Assembly (NCBI RefSeq): GCF_027497235.1
Contig: NZ_CP114902.1
Span: forward strand, 6,040,001 to 6,104,000
Direction: 5' to 3'
Source of the DNA: Micromonospora sp. WMMD1128
GTDB taxonomy: Bacteria > Actinomycetota > Actinomycetes > Mycobacteriales > Micromonosporaceae
DNA length: 64,000 nucleotides
A program made the position numbers and the translations under genes. The notes below the pieces were generated by a model. It saw only the letters and a list, made by a program, of their open reading frames with translations. It searched no databases and was not told the DNA's origin. Of the stretch, positions 42,084-52,804 are shown piece after piece. The number at the start of each line of letters is the position of its first letter. Within the stretch, counting starts at the first letter, position 1.

Positions 42084-42730
42084 CAGGCCCCCTTGGCCGT
42101 CCGGGCGGTCGGCGAGATCGCGATCAGGTGGGCCGCCGGCTCGGAGTAGCCGATCCCGGCGATCCTGGCCCCGTCGAAGTGGAACGAGGTGAGGCTGGCC
42201 AGGCCGCACTGCCGGCGGCGCGGGTCGTGCCAGAGCCGCTTGCGCTCGACGTGCCGGCGCAGCGTCCAGATCGGGAGCTGGTGCGAGACGAGCACCGCCT
42301 CCCGTCCCTCGGCGGCGACCCGGGCGGCGTGCAGCGCGGCGAACATCCGCTCGGCGATCACCTGGTACGCCTCGCCCCAGGACGGGGTGACCGGGTCACG
42401 CAGCACCCACCAGTTGCGTGGGTCGCGGAACGAGCCGTCGCCGGGCGAGACCTTCTTGCCCTCGAACCAGTTCGCGCTCTCGATCAGCCGCTCGTCGACG
42501 CCGACGGAGAGGCCGAACTGCGCCGCGATCGGCTCGGCGGTCTGCTGGGCGCGTTCCAGCGGGCTCGCCGCCACGTGCACCACGGTCCGTTCGGCGAGCG
42601 CCTGGGCCGCTGCCTTGGCCATCTGCACGCCCAGCTCGGAGAGGCGGAATCCGGGCAACCGGCCGTAGAGGATGCCGTCCGGATTGTGGACCTCGCCGTG
42701 CCGCAGCACGTGCACCACCGTCTCCGCCAT
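42083..42730 (-). CDS. Histidine phosphatase family protein
   Basis: 215 residues of the phosphoglycerate-mutase-like histidine phosphatase family. The phospho-acceptor His is in LRHGEVHNP near residue 10 and the second His is in VSHQLPIW. The SPLERAQQTAEP segment completes the catalytic Arg pattern. The start at 42730 lies four bases after the hemL stop, and its end shares a base with tlpA. Its substrate is unclear; the same gene is commonly found between hemL and the ccs genes in actinomycetes. Confidence 0.87.
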   Translation of the reverse strand: MAETVVHVLRHGEVHNPDGILYGRLPGFRLSELGVQMAKAAAQALAERTVVHVAASPLERAQQTAEPIAAQFGLSVGVDERLIESANWFEGKKVSPGDGSFRDPRNWWVLRDPVTPSWGEAYQVIAERMFAALHAARVAAEGREAVLVSHQLPIWTLRRHVERKRLWHDPRRRQCGLASLTSFHFDGARIAGIGYSEPAAHLIAISPTARTAKGA

Positions 42731-42734
42731 CTGG

Positions 42735-44072
42735 TTACCCCCGTGTCCCGGCCGCTGCCGCCGCCCGCGCCGCCTCCGGCAGGGCGGCGGCGATCTGCTC
42801 CCACGCGGCGTCGTCGATCGCGGTCGAGACGAACCACGACTCGAACGCGCTCGGCGGCAGGTAGACGCCGGCGGCGAGCATCGCGTGGAAGAACGCCTTG
42901 AACGCCGGCACCTGCTGGGTGCGGGCACTGTCGTAGTCGCGCACGTCGGCGTCGGTGAAGAAGATCGAGAACATGTTGCCCGCGGTGGAGAGGCGGTGCG
43001 GCACGCCGGCCGTGGACAGCGCCTCGGTGACGAGCTTGCCCAGCGCGGCGGACGTCTCGTCGAGACGGCGGTAGAGCGCGTCGTCGGCCAGCCGCAGCGT
43101 GGCCAGCCCGGCCGCGCACGCGAGCGGGTTACCCGACAGCGTGCCGGCCTGGTAGACCGGACCGGCCGGGGCCAGTCTCGCCATGATCTCCGCGCGCCCG
43201 CCGAACGCCGCGGCGGGCAGGCCACCACCCATGACCTTCCCGTACGTCCACAGGTCGGCGTCGGAGGCGTCGAGGCCGTGCCAGCCGGCGCGGGAGACCC
43301 GGAACCCGGTCATCACCTCGTCGACGATGAGCAGCGCGCCGTGCGCGTGCGCGATCCGGGCCAACTCGGCGTTGAAGCCGTCCCGGGGGGCGACGACGCC
43401 CATGTTGCCGGCCGCCGCCTCGGTGATGATCGCGGCGATGTGCTGCCCCTGAGCCGCGAAGGCGTCTTCGACCGCGCGCCTGTCGTTGTAGGGCAGCACG
43501 ATGGTGTCACCGGCCGCCGCCCCGGTCACACCGGGCGAGTCGGGCAGCCCGAACGTGGCCACGCCGGAGCCGGCGGCGGCGAGCAGCCCGTCCGAGTGGC
43601 CGTGGTAGCAGCCGGCGAACTTGATGATCTTGCTGCGGCCGGTGAAGCCGCGGGCCAGCCGGATCGCCGACATGGTCGCCTCGGTGCCGGAGTTGACCAG
43701 GCGTACCTGCTCCACCGGGGTCCGCGCGACGATCTCCTCGGCCAGGTCGACCTCGCCGGGCGTCGGCGTGCCGAAGCTGGTGCCGAGCGCGGCGGCCTCG
43801 CGCAGCGCCTCCACCACGGCCGGGTGGGCGTGGCCGAGGATCAGCGGGCCCCAGGAGCAGACCAGGTCGACGTAGCGACGGCCGTCCGCGTCGAACAGCC
43901 ACGGACCCTCCCCCCGGACCATGAAGCGCGGGGTGCCGCCGACGGCGCCGAACGCGCGCACGGGTGAGTTGACCCCGCCGGGCACGACGGCCTGGGCGCG
44001 ATCGAACAGGGCCTCGGAGGCCGGAGCGTCAGCCGGGTAGCGGCCGGATCCGGCGGAAAGGGTCTCGGTCAC
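42735..44072 (-). CDS. hemL: Glutamate-1-semialdehyde 2,1-aminomutase
   Basis: A 445-residue class III PLP enzyme that converts glutamate-1-semialdehyde to 5-aminolevulinate, the entry to heme and B12 synthesis in the C5 route. The N-terminus has [16 protein letters not shown], the PLP Lys is in [17 protein letters not shown], and [16 protein letters not shown] and [11 protein letters not shown] are family motifs. Four bases separate its stop from the phosphatase start, so it leads the heme and cytochrome c operon. No SD stronger than average is seen. Confidence 0.93.
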   Translation of the reverse strand: MTETLSAGSGRYPADAPASEALFDRAQAVVPGGVNSPVRAFGAVGGTPRFMVRGEGPWLFDADGRRYVDLVCSWGPLILGHAHPAVVEALREAAALGTSFGTPTPGEVDLAEEIVARTPVEQVRLVNSGTEATMSAIRLARGFTGRSKIIKFAGCYHGHSDGLLAAAGSGVATFGLPDSPGVTGAAAGDTIVLPYNDRRAVEDAFAAQGQHIAAIITEAAAGNMGVVAPRDGFNAELARIAHAHGALLIVDEVMTGFRVSRAGWHGLDASDADLWTYGKVMGGGLPAAAFGGRAEIMARLAPAGPVYQAGTLSGNPLACAAGLATLRLADDALYRRLDETSAALGKLVTEALSTAGVPHRLSTAGNMFSIFFTDADVRDYDSARTQQVPAFKAFFHAMLAAGVYLPPSAFESWFVSTAIDDAAWEQIAAALPEAARAAAAAGTRG

Positions 44073-44270
44073 GATGCCGCCATTGTGTCAGCGCCGAACG
44101 CCCCGCTGGCAGCCACCCCGGAACACCGTTACCCGCCTCACCCCCCGCACCTCATCCGCCCACCTTCTCGGAATAGAGTGGCCATTTCGCGCGCCATGGC
44201 CACGCTTTCCGGGAAAGAGCGGCGACGGGCGGGGCGGGGGCGCTCGACAGGCCCACTCGTCGAGATCGCG

Positions 44271-44284
44271 ATAGGCTGACCGGG
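44271..44284 (+). promoter_or_regulatory. Leaderless -10 of the STAS gene
   Basis: TAGGCT (44271-44276) is followed by seven bases and then the GTG start (44284), the layout of leaderless actinobacterial promoters in which transcription begins at the start codon. Confidence 0.4.
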
Positions 44285-44616
44285 TGGATCGTGCCGAACT
44301 GTCCATCACCGTGCACCGGACCGGTGACGAAGCCGTGCTTCGCCTGGCCGGTGAGATCGACATGCTCACGGCCGCCCAGCTCTCGACGGTGGTCAACGAG
44401 GTGCTGGCGGATCCTCCCCCGCGCATCGTGCTCGACCTGAGTGGCGTCACGTTCTGCGACTCCCAGGGCCTCGGCACGCTCGTGGTGCTCAGCCGCAAGG
44501 CCAGCCACATGCAGTGCGTGCTGATGCTGAGCAACGTCGGCGACTTCCTGATTCGCGTCCTGGACATCACCGGCCTGCGCAGCGCCCTGATGATCCGCAA
44601 CGAATCCACCCCCTGA
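44284..44616 (+). CDS. STAS-domain anti-sigma factor antagonist
   Basis: 110 residues, one STAS domain. The phosphorylatable Ser 60 is in TFCDSQGLGTLV, as in SpoIIAA/RsbV. Such proteins are phosphorylated by RsbW-type kinases and dephosphorylated by PP2C; a matching RsbW-PP2C protein is encoded at 52.8 kb and could be its partner, but that is an inference. The GTG start may be leaderless. The gene converges with an ABC exporter operon. Confidence 0.87.
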   Translation: MDRAELSITVHRTGDEAVLRLAGEIDMLTAAQLSTVVNEVLADPPPRIVLDLSGVTFCDSQGLGTLVVLSRKASHMQCVLMLSNVGDFLIRVLDITGLRSALMIRNESTP

Positions 44617-44633
44617 CCGCCGCCAACCTCGGG

Positions 44634-46226
44634 TCAGGTGATTGGGAGGTCGCGGCGGCGGAAGGTGAGCAGGCCGGTCAGGGCCAGGGCGAGGGCCAGG
44701 GTGGTCAGCAGGTAGAGCGGGGTGGGGCTCCACGTGGCGCGCAGCACCTGCGGGGTGTGCGTGAACGGGGACAGGTCCAGCAGCCACCGGTCCAGGCGCA
44801 ACACGGCGCCGAGCTGGCCGAGGAGCACGCAGACCGCCAGCACCGCCCAGGCGGCCGACGCGAGCCGGGGCAACAGTCCGTACAGCAGGACGGCGAACCC
44901 GGCCAGCACCCAGGCGGCCGGCGCCTGGGCCAGGCCCGCGCCCACCATCCGGCCCACCTGTCGGGGCACGTCGCCCACGCTGAACCCGTAGGTCAGGCCG
45001 GTGGTCAGGCCGGTCACCGCGAGCACCACGACCGGCCCGAGCAGCGCGAACGCCACGTGCGAGAGCAGCCAGGTCGAGCGGCGGGTGCCGGTGGCGAGCA
45101 CCGGCTCGGCCCGGCCGGCGGACTCCTCCGCGCGCATTCGCAGCGCGGCCTGGATGCCGTACCCGGCCGCGGCCAGCCCGGTCACGCTCAGCGTGGCGCC
45201 CAGGTAGGCGTCGGCCAGTCCGGCGGCCCCGCCGAGCCGGGACATGATCTCCTCCAGTTGCGCGTTGCCCTCCACCGAACGACCGGCCGCCTCCGCGGCG
45301 CCGCCGAGGATCAGCCCGAGCAGACCGAACCCGACCGACCACCAGAGGATCTGCCCCCGGTGCAGCCGCCAGGCCAGGCCGAACGGCCCGGACAGCGCGC
45401 CGCCGGCGGTGGCCGGGCCGAGCCGGGGCGGCAGCAGGCCCGCGCCCAGGTCGCGACGGACCGAGAGCGGGTACGCGAGCGCCGCGAGCAGCGCGGCGGC
45501 GGCAAGCGGCAGCAGCGGCACCCACCACCGCTCCCCCTCGTACGCGCGGACCCGCGCCGCCCAGCCCAGCGGGGACAGCCAGCTCGGCCAGTCGTTGCCG
45601 GCGGTGTCCCCGACCAGGCGCAGCCCGAACGCGACGCCGAGGCCGGCGATGCCGATGCCCCGAGCCCCGCCCGCGGTCTCGGTGAGCTGCGCGGCCAACC
45701 CGCCGAGCGTGGCGAACACCATCCCGGTGAGCGCGGCGACCAGCCCGTACGCGTACGAGCCGGCGGCGGGCAGCCCGGTCGAGGCGAGCCCGGCCGCGGT
45801 GAGCAGGCCGAGCAGCAGGTCGGCCGCGTACGTGACGAGCAGCGCGGCGGTCAGCCCGGCGTACCGGCCGAGCACGCTGCCGCCGAGCAGTTCCCGCCGG
45901 CCGGCCTCCTCCTCGGTGCGGGTGTGCCGGATCGCGGTGAGCAGGCTGGCCAGCGCGACGATCACCAGTAGGAAGCCGCTGCGCTGGGCGGTCAACGCGC
46001 CGACGCTGTCGCCGTAGACCGGGCCGAGGAGCGCGACGACGGAGGGGTTGCGGGCGGTGCCCTCGGTGTACGCGGCCCGCTCGGCGGCGGTCGGGAACAG
46101 TTCGAGGAAGCTGGCCGCGTACGACACCGGCAGGGCGGCGAGGACCAGCACCCAGAGCGGCAGCAGCAGCCGGTCGCGGCGCAGGATCAGCCGGACCAGG
46201 TGCCGGGTCCCGGTGAGCGTGCTCAT
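44634..46226 (-). CDS. ABC exporter permease
   Basis: A 530-residue protein with about twelve hydrophobic helices and two similar halves. It resembles the family annotated as polyketide-antibiotic exporter permeases (TIGR-type, as TipA-like or Streptomyces export permeases). Landmarks are [15 protein letters not shown] near the start and [16 protein letters not shown] in the loop after the second helix. Its ATG overlaps the ATPase stop by four bases. It is likely to export a hydrophobic drug or metabolite; the substrate is unknown. Confidence 0.87.
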   Translation of the reverse strand: MSTLTGTRHLVRLILRRDRLLLPLWVLVLAALPVSYAASFLELFPTAAERAAYTEGTARNPSVVALLGPVYGDSVGALTAQRSGFLLVIVALASLLTAIRHTRTEEEAGRRELLGGSVLGRYAGLTAALLVTYAADLLLGLLTAAGLASTGLPAAGSYAYGLVAALTGMVFATLGGLAAQLTETAGGARGIGIAGLGVAFGLRLVGDTAGNDWPSWLSPLGWAARVRAYEGERWWVPLLPLAAAALLAALAYPLSVRRDLGAGLLPPRLGPATAGGALSGPFGLAWRLHRGQILWWSVGFGLLGLILGGAAEAAGRSVEGNAQLEEIMSRLGGAAGLADAYLGATLSVTGLAAAGYGIQAALRMRAEESAGRAEPVLATGTRRSTWLLSHVAFALLGPVVVLAVTGLTTGLTYGFSVGDVPRQVGRMVGAGLAQAPAAWVLAGFAVLLYGLLPRLASAAWAVLAVCVLLGQLGAVLRLDRWLLDLSPFTHTPQVLRATWSPTPLYLLTTLALALALTGLLTFRRRDLPIT

Positions 46227-47125
46227 CGGGACACCTCTTCCGGGGCGCTCTCGTAGTGCCGCAGGAACAGCTCCTCAAGCGTCGGCGGCGTGCTGACCAG
46301 GCTGCGTACGCCCAGCTCGGTGAGGCGGCGAAGGGCGGCGTCGAGCGCGGCGGTGTCCACGTCGAAGCGCACCCGGCGCCCGTCCACCCGCAGGTCGTGC
46401 ACGCCGGGCAGGTCGGCCAGCCCGTCGAGCGGGGCGGCGACCTCGGCGTCGATCGCGGTGCGGTGCAGGTGGCGCAGGTCGCCGAGGGTGCCGGACTCCA
46501 CCGCCCGGCCCGCGCGGATGATCGTCACCCGGTCGCAGAGCGCCTCCACCTCGGCCAGGATGTGACTGGAGAGCAGCACGGTGCGGCCGTCGTGGCGGGC
46601 CCGGCGGACCCAGTGCTGGAAGACCTCCTCCATCAGCGGGTCGAGCCCGGAGGTCGGCTCGTCGAGGATGAGCAGGTCGACGTCGGAGGCGAGGGCGGCC
46701 ACCAGGCCGACCTTCTGCCGGTTGCCCTTGGAGTAGGTGCGGCCCTTCTTGCGCGGGTCCAGCTCGAACGACTCCAGCAGCTCGGCGCGACGTGTCGGGT
46801 CGAGCCCGCCGCGCAGCCGGCCGAGCAGGTCGATCACCTCGCCGCCGCTGAGGTTGGGCCAGAGCGTGACGTCGCCGGGCACGTACGCGAGGCGTCGGTG
46901 CAGGGCGACGGCGTCCCGCCACGGGTCGCCGCCGAGCAGTCGGACGGCCCCCGCGTCCGCCCGCAGCAGGCCGAGCAGCACCCGGATGGTGGTCGACTTG
47001 CCGGAGCCGTTCGGGCCGAGGAAGCCGTGCACCTCTCCGGTACGGACGGTCAGGTCGAGTCCGTCGAGCGCTCGGGTGCGGCCGAATGTCTTGACCAGGC
47101 CGGACACCTCAATGGCAGTTTCCAT
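46223..47125 (-). CDS. ABC exporter ATP-binding protein
   Basis: A 300-residue ATPase. Walker A is GPNGSGKST, the signature is [10 protein letters not shown] (variant of LSGGQ), Walker B is [13 protein letters not shown] and the switch His is in LSSHIL. The C-terminal 80 residues are the accessory domain of the drug-export type (DrrA-like). Four bases overlap with the permease (ATGA). A MarR-like regulator is divergent; the 75-bp gap between the two starts is unusually AT-rich and holds TTTCAGAAA. Confidence 0.88.
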   Translation of the reverse strand: METAIEVSGLVKTFGRTRALDGLDLTVRTGEVHGFLGPNGSGKSTTIRVLLGLLRADAGAVRLLGGDPWRDAVALHRRLAYVPGDVTLWPNLSGGEVIDLLGRLRGGLDPTRRAELLESFELDPRKKGRTYSKGNRQKVGLVAALASDVDLLILDEPTSGLDPLMEEVFQHWVRRARHDGRTVLLSSHILAEVEALCDRVTIIRAGRAVESGTLGDLRHLHRTAIDAEVAAPLDGLADLPGVHDLRVDGRRVRFDVDTAALDAALRRLTELGVRSLVSTPPTLEELFLRHYESAPEEVSR

Positions 47126-47200
47126 GCTTCGGAAGCTACGCTTATTTCAGAAAGTTGTGAAGACTGTAGGGTCACGGGGGTGAGTGTCGAGGAGCCGACC

Positions 47201-47701
47201 ATGAACGAGCCGGGCCACCGCGACGAGGAGGAGGTCCACCTCTTCGTCGAACGGATGGCGATGGCCTTCGCCGACGTGGGCTTCCCCCGGATGGCCGCCC
47301 GGGTCCTGTTCGCCGTGATGAGCGCCGACGAGCCACTGACCGCGGGCGAGATCGGCGAGCGGCTGGGCGTCAGCGCGGCGGCCGTCTCCGGCGCGGTGCG
47401 CTACCTGACGCAGTTCGCCATGCTGGTCCGCGAACCGGTCAAGGGCTCCCGGCGCGACCGCTACCGGATGCCCGACAACCCGTGGTACGAGGCCACCATC
47501 ACCAAGACCACGCTCTACAAGAACTTCATCGACATCGCCGGCGGCGGCGTCGAGGCGCTGGCCGGCCGGAGCACCCCGGCCGGCGAACGGGTCGCCGAGA
47601 TGCGGGACTTCTTCCTCTTCGTACAGGAGGAGGTGGAAGCGCTCGGCGACCGCTGGCGGGCCCGGCGGGCCGCGACCGGGCACGGTCGCCCGGCCGACTG
47701 A
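47201..47701 (+). CDS. MarR/GbsR-like transcriptional regulator
   Basis: 166 residues. The winged helix lies at about 40-100 (SADEPLTAGEIGERLGVSAAAVSGAVRYLTQFAMLVREPVKGSRRDRYR), and the flanks are helical, the GbsR-type MarR layout. GAGGAG precedes the ATG at 47201 at good spacing; a GTG at 47180 is also open. It is divergent from the ABC exporter operon, so repression of that exporter is likely, perhaps relieved by the exported compound. A TTTCAGAAA element at 47145-47153 is a candidate operator. Confidence 0.85.
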   Translation: MNEPGHRDEEEVHLFVERMAMAFADVGFPRMAARVLFAVMSADEPLTAGEIGERLGVSAAAVSGAVRYLTQFAMLVREPVKGSRRDRYRMPDNPWYEATITKTTLYKNFIDIAGGGVEALAGRSTPAGERVAEMRDFFLFVQEEVEALGDRWRARRAATGHGRPAD

Positions 47702-47705
47702 GCCG

Positions 47706-48263
47706 TCAGCGGGTGTTGCCCCAGCGGGCCTGCTCCAGCAGATCCGCCGCCCGCTCCCGGATCGCCGGGTCGTCGTCGGCGCGCAACAGCGCGGTCGCGG
47801 AGTCCACCGCCTCGGTGAGGCGCCGCAACTGCACGTCCCGTTCCCGCACCAGGTCCGACTGGGCGGCGAGTTGCCGGGTCTTCACCCACAGCTCGACGAA
47901 GACCGTCACCTTGGCCCGCAGCACCCACGGGTCGAACGGCTTGGTCAGGTAGTCCACCGCGCCCACCTGGTAGCCGCGCAGCGCGAGTTGGGCGTCCTTG
48001 TCCGCCGCGGTGAGGAAGATGATCGGTACGTGCCGGGTCCGCTCCCGCCGCTTGATGTGGGTGGCGGTCTCGAAGCCGTCCATGTCCGGCATCTGGGCGT
48101 CCAGCAGGATCACCGCGAAGTCGTCCACGAGCAACTGCTTGAGCGCGGCCTCACCGCTCTCCACCGCGACCGACTGCACCGGGAGACCCTGGAGGATCGC
48201 CTCCAACGCCATCAGGTTCTCCCGCCGGTCGTCCACCAGCAGGGCCTTGGCCGTCTGCGTCAC
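47706..48263 (-). CDS. OsaB-like response regulator without DNA-binding domain
   Basis: 185 residues. The receiver domain spans 6-125, with phospho-acceptor Asp 55 in ILLDAQMPD and Lys 108 in YLTKPFD. The rest is a coiled-coil-like C-terminal region (VRERDVQLRRLTEAVDSATALL) rather than a DNA-binding domain. It overlaps the hybrid kinase by four bases (48260-48263). The arrangement with a multi-HAMP hybrid kinase and a divergent RsbW-PP2C gene is like osaB-osaA-osaC in Streptomyces, which controls osmoadaptation. Confidence 0.85.
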   Translation of the reverse strand: MTQTAKALLVDDRRENLMALEAILQGLPVQSVAVESGEAALKQLLVDDFAVILLDAQMPDMDGFETATHIKRRERTRHVPIIFLTAADKDAQLALRGYQVGAVDYLTKPFDPWVLRAKVTVFVELWVKTRQLAAQSDLVRERDVQLRRLTEAVDSATALLRADDDPAIRERAADLLEQARWGNTR

Positions 48264-51200
48264 GCGCTCTCCTCGCCTTTGCTCCGGCCGATCCAGGACG
48301 CCATCAGCCCGATCAGCTCGTCCAGGTCCACCGGCTTGGTGATGTAGTCACTACCGCCGGCCGCCAGCGCCGACTCCCGGTCACCGGGCATCGCCTTGGC
48401 GGTCAGGAACACGATCGGCAGGTCCGCGAAGCGGTGGTTGCGGCGGATCTGCGCGGTCGTCTCGTACCCGTCCTGGTCCGGCATCATCGCGTCCATCAGG
48501 ACGATGTCCACCTCCGGATGCTCGGCGAGCTGGCGCACGCCGTCCACCCCGTTGTCCGAGTACAACACGGTCATCCCGTGCAGTTCCAACGCGGACGTCA
48601 GCGCGAACACGTTCCGCACGTCGTCGTCGATGATCAGGACCGTCACGCCGTCCAGCCGGCGGGCGGCCGGCGTCTCCTGCGGCGGCGGCAGCTCCATCGG
48701 CATGAGCAGCGACGACGGCAGGCCCGCGCGGCTCGGCGACGGCGGCGCCGGCGCCACCACCGCGTCCGGCGCCAGCACATCCGGTACGAAGAGGGTGAAC
48801 GTCGAGCCCTGCCCGGGCGCGGACGACACGGTGATCGTGCCGCCGAGCAGGCGGGCCAGGTCGCGACTGATCGACAGGCCGAGCCCGGTGCCGCCGTAAC
48901 GCCGGCTGGTCGTGCCGTCGGCCTGCTGGAACGCCTCGAAGATCAGCGAGAGCTTGTCGTCCGAGACGCCGATCCCGGTGTCGATCACGGTGAACGCGAT
49001 GACCCGCTGGGCGTTCGTGAGCGCCGGCACGTCGAAGACGACGTTCTCGGCGGCCGGACCGATCCGCAGCGTCACCGCGCCGTTGTCGGTGAACTTCACC
49101 GCGTTGGAGAGCAGGTTGCGCAGGATCTGCTGCAACCGCTGGGCGTCGGTGACCAGGGCCGGCGGCAGCTCCCGGCTGACCCGGACCTGGAAGTCCAGCC
49201 CCTTCTCCTCGGCCTGCGGCGCGAACGCCTGCTCGACGTACCCGCGGATCTCGGAGAAGTGGACCTCGGTCGGCTCCACGTCCATCCGCCCCGCCTCGAT
49301 CTTGGAAAGGTCGAGGATGTCGTCGATCAGCGAGAGCAGGTCCGAACCGGCGCTGTGGATGGTCCGGGCGAACTCGATCTGCTTCGCGCTCAGGTTCCGC
49401 TCCGGGTTCTCGGCGAGCAGCCGGGCCAGCAGGAGCAGCGAGTTCAGCGGCGTACGCAGCTCGTGGCTCATGTTCGCCAGGAACTCCGACTTGTACGCCG
49501 ACGCCCGGGTGAGCTGCTGCGCCTTCTCCTCCAGGCCCAACCGGGCCAACTCGATCTCCCGGTTCTGCGTCTCGATGTTCGCCTTCTGCTCCGACAGCAG
49601 CTTCGCCTTGTCCTCCAGCTCGGCGTTCGTACGCTGCAACTCCGCCGACTGGTCCTGCATCTCGTGCGCCAGCCGCTGCGACTGCGCCAGCAGTTCCTCC
49701 GTACGACGGTTGGCCTGGATGGTGTTGACCGCGACGCCGATGGTGAGCACCAGCCGCTCCAGGAACGCCAGGTGCAGGTCGGAGAAGGTGGTGACGCCGG
49801 CGAACTCGATCACGCCGAGCAGCTCCCCCTCGAACAGCACCGGGAGCACCACCAGATCGGCCGGGGGCGTGTCGGCCAGCCCGGAGCGGACCACCAGCCG
49901 CCCGTCCGGCTGCGCCTTGACCCGGATGGTCCGGCGGGACAGCGCGGCCTGACCGACCAGCCCCTCACCGGGACCGAACGTCACGTCGTGCCCGCGGGCC
50001 ACGTACCCGTAGGAGGCGGTGAGCCGCAGCCGCATGCTGCCCTCGGAGCTGTCCGCCAGGAAGAACGCGCCGAGCTGCGCGTCGACGAGCGGGGTCACCT
50101 CCATCATGATCATGCGGCAGACCTCGCCCAGGTCCCGCTGGCCCTGGAGCAGGCCGCCGATGCGGGCCAGGTTGGAGTCGAGCCAGCCCTGCTCGGCGTT
50201 CTTCTTGGTCGTCTCCCCGAGGGTGACGATCATCTGGTTGATGTTGTCCTTCAGCTCGGCGACCTCGCCCTGGGCCTTGACGTTGATCCGCTGGGTCAGG
50301 TCGCCCCGGGTCACCGACGTGGAGACCCGCGCGATGGCGCGCAGCTGCGTGGTGAGCGTCGACGCGAGCTGGTTGACGTTCTCGGTGAGGTCGCGCCAGG
50401 TGCCGGAGACGCCCTTCACCTGCGCCTGACCGCCCAGCTTGCCCTCGGTGCCCACCTCGCGGGCCACCCGGGTCACCTCGTCGGCGAACGAGGACAGCTG
50501 GTCCACCATCGTGTTCACGGTGTTCTTCAGCTCCAGGATCTCGCCCTGCGCATCCACCGTGATCTTCTGCCCCAGGTCACCACGCGCCACCGCCGTCGTG
50601 ACCGACGCGATGTTGCGGACCTGGCTGGTGAGGTTCGACCCCATCGAGTTCACGTTGTCGGTCAAGTCCCGCCACGTACCCGACACGCCCTTGACCTGAG
50701 CCTGGCCACCCAGCTTGCCCTCGGTGCCCACCTCGCGGGCCACCCGCGTCACCTCGTCGGCGAACGACGACAGCTGGTCCACCATCGTGTTCACCGTCGA
50801 CTTCAGCTCCAGGATCTCGCCCTGCGCATCCACCGTGATCTTCTGCGACAGGTCGCCCTTCGCCACCGCGGTCGACACCTGCGCGATGTTGCGGACCTGG
50901 GCGGTGAGGTTCGACGCCATCGAGTTCACGTTGTCGGTCAGATCGCGCCAGGTGCCGGCGACGCCACGCACCTGCGCCTGACCGCCCAACTTGCCCTCGG
51001 TGCCCACCTCGCGGGCCACCCGCGTCACCTCGTCCGCGAACGACGACAGCTGGTCCACCATCGTGTTCACCGTCGACTTCAGCTCCAGGATCTCGCCCCG
51101 GGCGTCCACCGTGATCTTCTGCGACAGGTCACCCTTCGCCACCGCCGTGGTCACCGACGCGATGTTGCGGACCTGGCTGGTCAGGTTCGACGCCATCGAG

Positions 51201-52624
51201 TTCACGTTGTCGGTCAGGTCCCGCCACGTACCCGACACGCCCTTGACCTGAGCCTGGCCACCCAGCTTGCCCTCGGTGCCCACCTCGCGTGCGACGCGCG
51301 TCACCTCGTCGGCGAACGACGAGAGCTGGTCCACCATCGTGTTCACGGTGTTCTTCAGCTCCAGGATCTCGCCCTGCGCGTCTACCGTGATCTTCTGCCC
51401 CAGGTCGCCCTTCGCCACCGCCGTGGACACCTGGGAGATGTTCCGCACCTGGCTGGTCAGGTTGCCGGCGAGCTGGTTGACGTTCTCCGTCAGGTCGCGC
51501 CAGGTGCCGGAGACGCCGCGCACCTGGGCCTGGCCGCCCAGCTTGCCCTCGATGCCCACCTCACGGGCCACCCGCGTCACCTCGTCGGCGAACGACGAGA
51601 GCTGGTCCACCATCGTGTTCACGGTGTCCTTCAGCTCCAGGATCTCGCCCTGCGCCGCCACCGTGATCTTCTGCGACAGGTCACCCTTGGCCACCGCGGT
51701 CGACACCTGCGCGATGTTCCGCACCTGACTGGTCAGGTTCGACGCCATCGAGTTGACGTTGTCGGTCAGGTCCTTCCACGTGCCGGCCACGCCCGGCACC
51801 TGCGCCTGGCCGCCCAACTTGCCCTCCGTGCCCACCTCGCGGGCCACCCGGGTCACCTGCTCGGCGAAGAGGCGCAACGTGTCGGTGAGCGAATTCATCG
51901 TGTCGGCCAGCTCGGCCACCTCGCCGCGCGCCCCGACCGTGATCTTCTGCGACAGGTCGCCCTTCGCCACCGCGGTCGCCACCTGCGAGATCGACCGCAC
52001 CTGGCCGGTCAGGTTCGACGCCATGGTGTTCACCGAGTCGGTGAGGTCCTTCCAGGTGCCGGCCGCGCCGCGCACGTCCGCCTGGCCGCCCAACTTGCCC
52101 TCGGTGCCCACCTCACGGGCCACCCGCGTCACCTCGTCGGCGAACGACGACAGCTGGTCCACCATCGTGTTCACGGTCCGGCCGATGCGCAGGTACTCCC
52201 CCCGCAGCGGGCGACCGTCGATCTCCAACGCCATGTGCTGGGAGAGGTCGCCGTCGGCCACCGCCACGATGACCCGGGCGATCTCGGTGGCCGGTCGGCC
52301 AAGGTCGTCGATGAGCGAGTTGACCGCCCGCTGACCCTCCGCCCAGGAGCCCTCCAGGCCCTCGTCGTCCAGGCGCTCGGTCAGCCGCCCGTCCCGACCC
52401 ACGATCCGGCTGATCCGGCGCAGGTCCAGGTGCTGCCGTTCCTGCAGGGACACCACATCGTTGAAGGCGTCGGCGACCTCACCGGAGAGCCCCGCCCGCC
52501 GCGGCAGGCGGACCCGGAGGTCGCCGCGGGCCACCCGCTCCAGCGCCTCGACCAGCTCGCCGAGGAGCACCTCGTGGTCGGGCGCGGACGGATCCGCGGT
52601 CACCGACTGTTTCGCCGTGGTCAT
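48260..52624 (-). CDS. OsaA-like hybrid histidine kinase with about nine HAMP units
   Basis: A 1454-residue cytoplasmic hybrid kinase. Residues about 22-800 hold some nine HAMP units, most about 92 residues and very similar ([12 protein letters not shown], then [31 protein letters not shown] pattern). A GAF domain follows (about 825-975), then a coiled coil, HisKA with His near residue 1050 (SHELRTPL), HATPase (N-box near 1168) and a receiver with Asp near 1375 ([12 protein letters not shown]). No membrane segment is seen. GAGGAAAG precedes the ATG at 52624. It overlaps the response regulator gene. Streptomyces OsaA has the same layout and senses osmotic stress; the signal here is unknown. 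Confidence 0.9.
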   Translation of the reverse strand: MTTAKQSVTADPSAPDHEVLLGELVEALERVARGDLRVRLPRRAGLSGEVADAFNDVVSLQERQHLDLRRISRIVGRDGRLTERLDDEGLEGSWAEGQRAVNSLIDDLGRPATEIARVIVAVADGDLSQHMALEIDGRPLRGEYLRIGRTVNTMVDQLSSFADEVTRVAREVGTEGKLGGQADVRGAAGTWKDLTDSVNTMASNLTGQVRSISQVATAVAKGDLSQKITVGARGEVAELADTMNSLTDTLRLFAEQVTRVAREVGTEGKLGGQAQVPGVAGTWKDLTDNVNSMASNLTSQVRNIAQVSTAVAKGDLSQKITVAAQGEILELKDTVNTMVDQLSSFADEVTRVAREVGIEGKLGGQAQVRGVSGTWRDLTENVNQLAGNLTSQVRNISQVSTAVAKGDLGQKITVDAQGEILELKNTVNTMVDQLSSFADEVTRVAREVGTEGKLGGQAQVKGVSGTWRDLTDNVNSMASNLTSQVRNIASVTTAVAKGDLSQKITVDARGEILELKSTVNTMVDQLSSFADEVTRVAREVGTEGKLGGQAQVRGVAGTWRDLTDNVNSMASNLTAQVRNIAQVSTAVAKGDLSQKITVDAQGEILELKSTVNTMVDQLSSFADEVTRVAREVGTEGKLGGQAQVKGVSGTWRDLTDNVNSMGSNLTSQVRNIASVTTAVARGDLGQKITVDAQGEILELKNTVNTMVDQLSSFADEVTRVAREVGTEGKLGGQAQVKGVSGTWRDLTENVNQLASTLTTQLRAIARVSTSVTRGDLTQRINVKAQGEVAELKDNINQMIVTLGETTKKNAEQGWLDSNLARIGGLLQGQRDLGEVCRMIMMEVTPLVDAQLGAFFLADSSEGSMRLRLTASYGYVARGHDVTFGPGEGLVGQAALSRRTIRVKAQPDGRLVVRSGLADTPPADLVVLPVLFEGELLGVIEFAGVTTFSDLHLAFLERLVLTIGVAVNTIQANRRTEELLAQSQRLAHEMQDQSAELQRTNAELEDKAKLLSEQKANIETQNREIELARLGLEEKAQQLTRASAYKSEFLANMSHELRTPLNSLLLLARLLAENPERNLSAKQIEFARTIHSAGSDLLSLIDDILDLSKIEAGRMDVEPTEVHFSEIRGYVEQAFAPQAEEKGLDFQVRVSRELPPALVTDAQRLQQILRNLLSNAVKFTDNGAVTLRIGPAAENVVFDVPALTNAQRVIAFTVIDTGIGVSDDKLSLIFEAFQQADGTTSRRYGGTGLGLSISRDLARLLGGTITVSSAPGQGSTFTLFVPDVLAPDAVVAPAPPSPSRAGLPSSLLMPMELPPPQETPAARRLDGVTVLIIDDDVRNVFALTSALELHGMTVLYSDNGVDGVRQLAEHPEVDIVLMDAMMPDQDGYETTAQIRRNHRFADLPIVFLTAKAMPGDRESALAAGGSDYITKPVDLDELIGLMASWIGRSKGEESA
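50290..52220. repeat. 276-bp internal repeats of the HAMP array
   Basis: The kinase gene carries about seven direct DNA repeats with exact 276-bp spacing, for example the matching segments near 50439, 50715, 50991 and 51267 and again near 51543, 51819 and 52095. Sequence identity between units is high, so recombination could change the HAMP number. Confidence 0.85.
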
Positions 52625-52804
52625 CTTTCCTCGCTCAGCTCGGGGCTCACCGGCTCGCGCCGACACGCGGCCATCCCATCATTGTGCCGCGCCATCCGTC
52701 GAGGTCACCGGCGGCTGATGGCGCGTCACGCCCCGTATCCACCCGGTCGGCCGGTTCGAGCGAGGCGCTTGGCACCCGGGGTGGCGGCGATGGAGGATGT
52801 GAAG

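Noticed and set aside
50290..52220. CRISPR-like direct repeats
   Set aside because: The 276-bp period is the coding repeat of HAMP units and no spacers or Cas genes occur.
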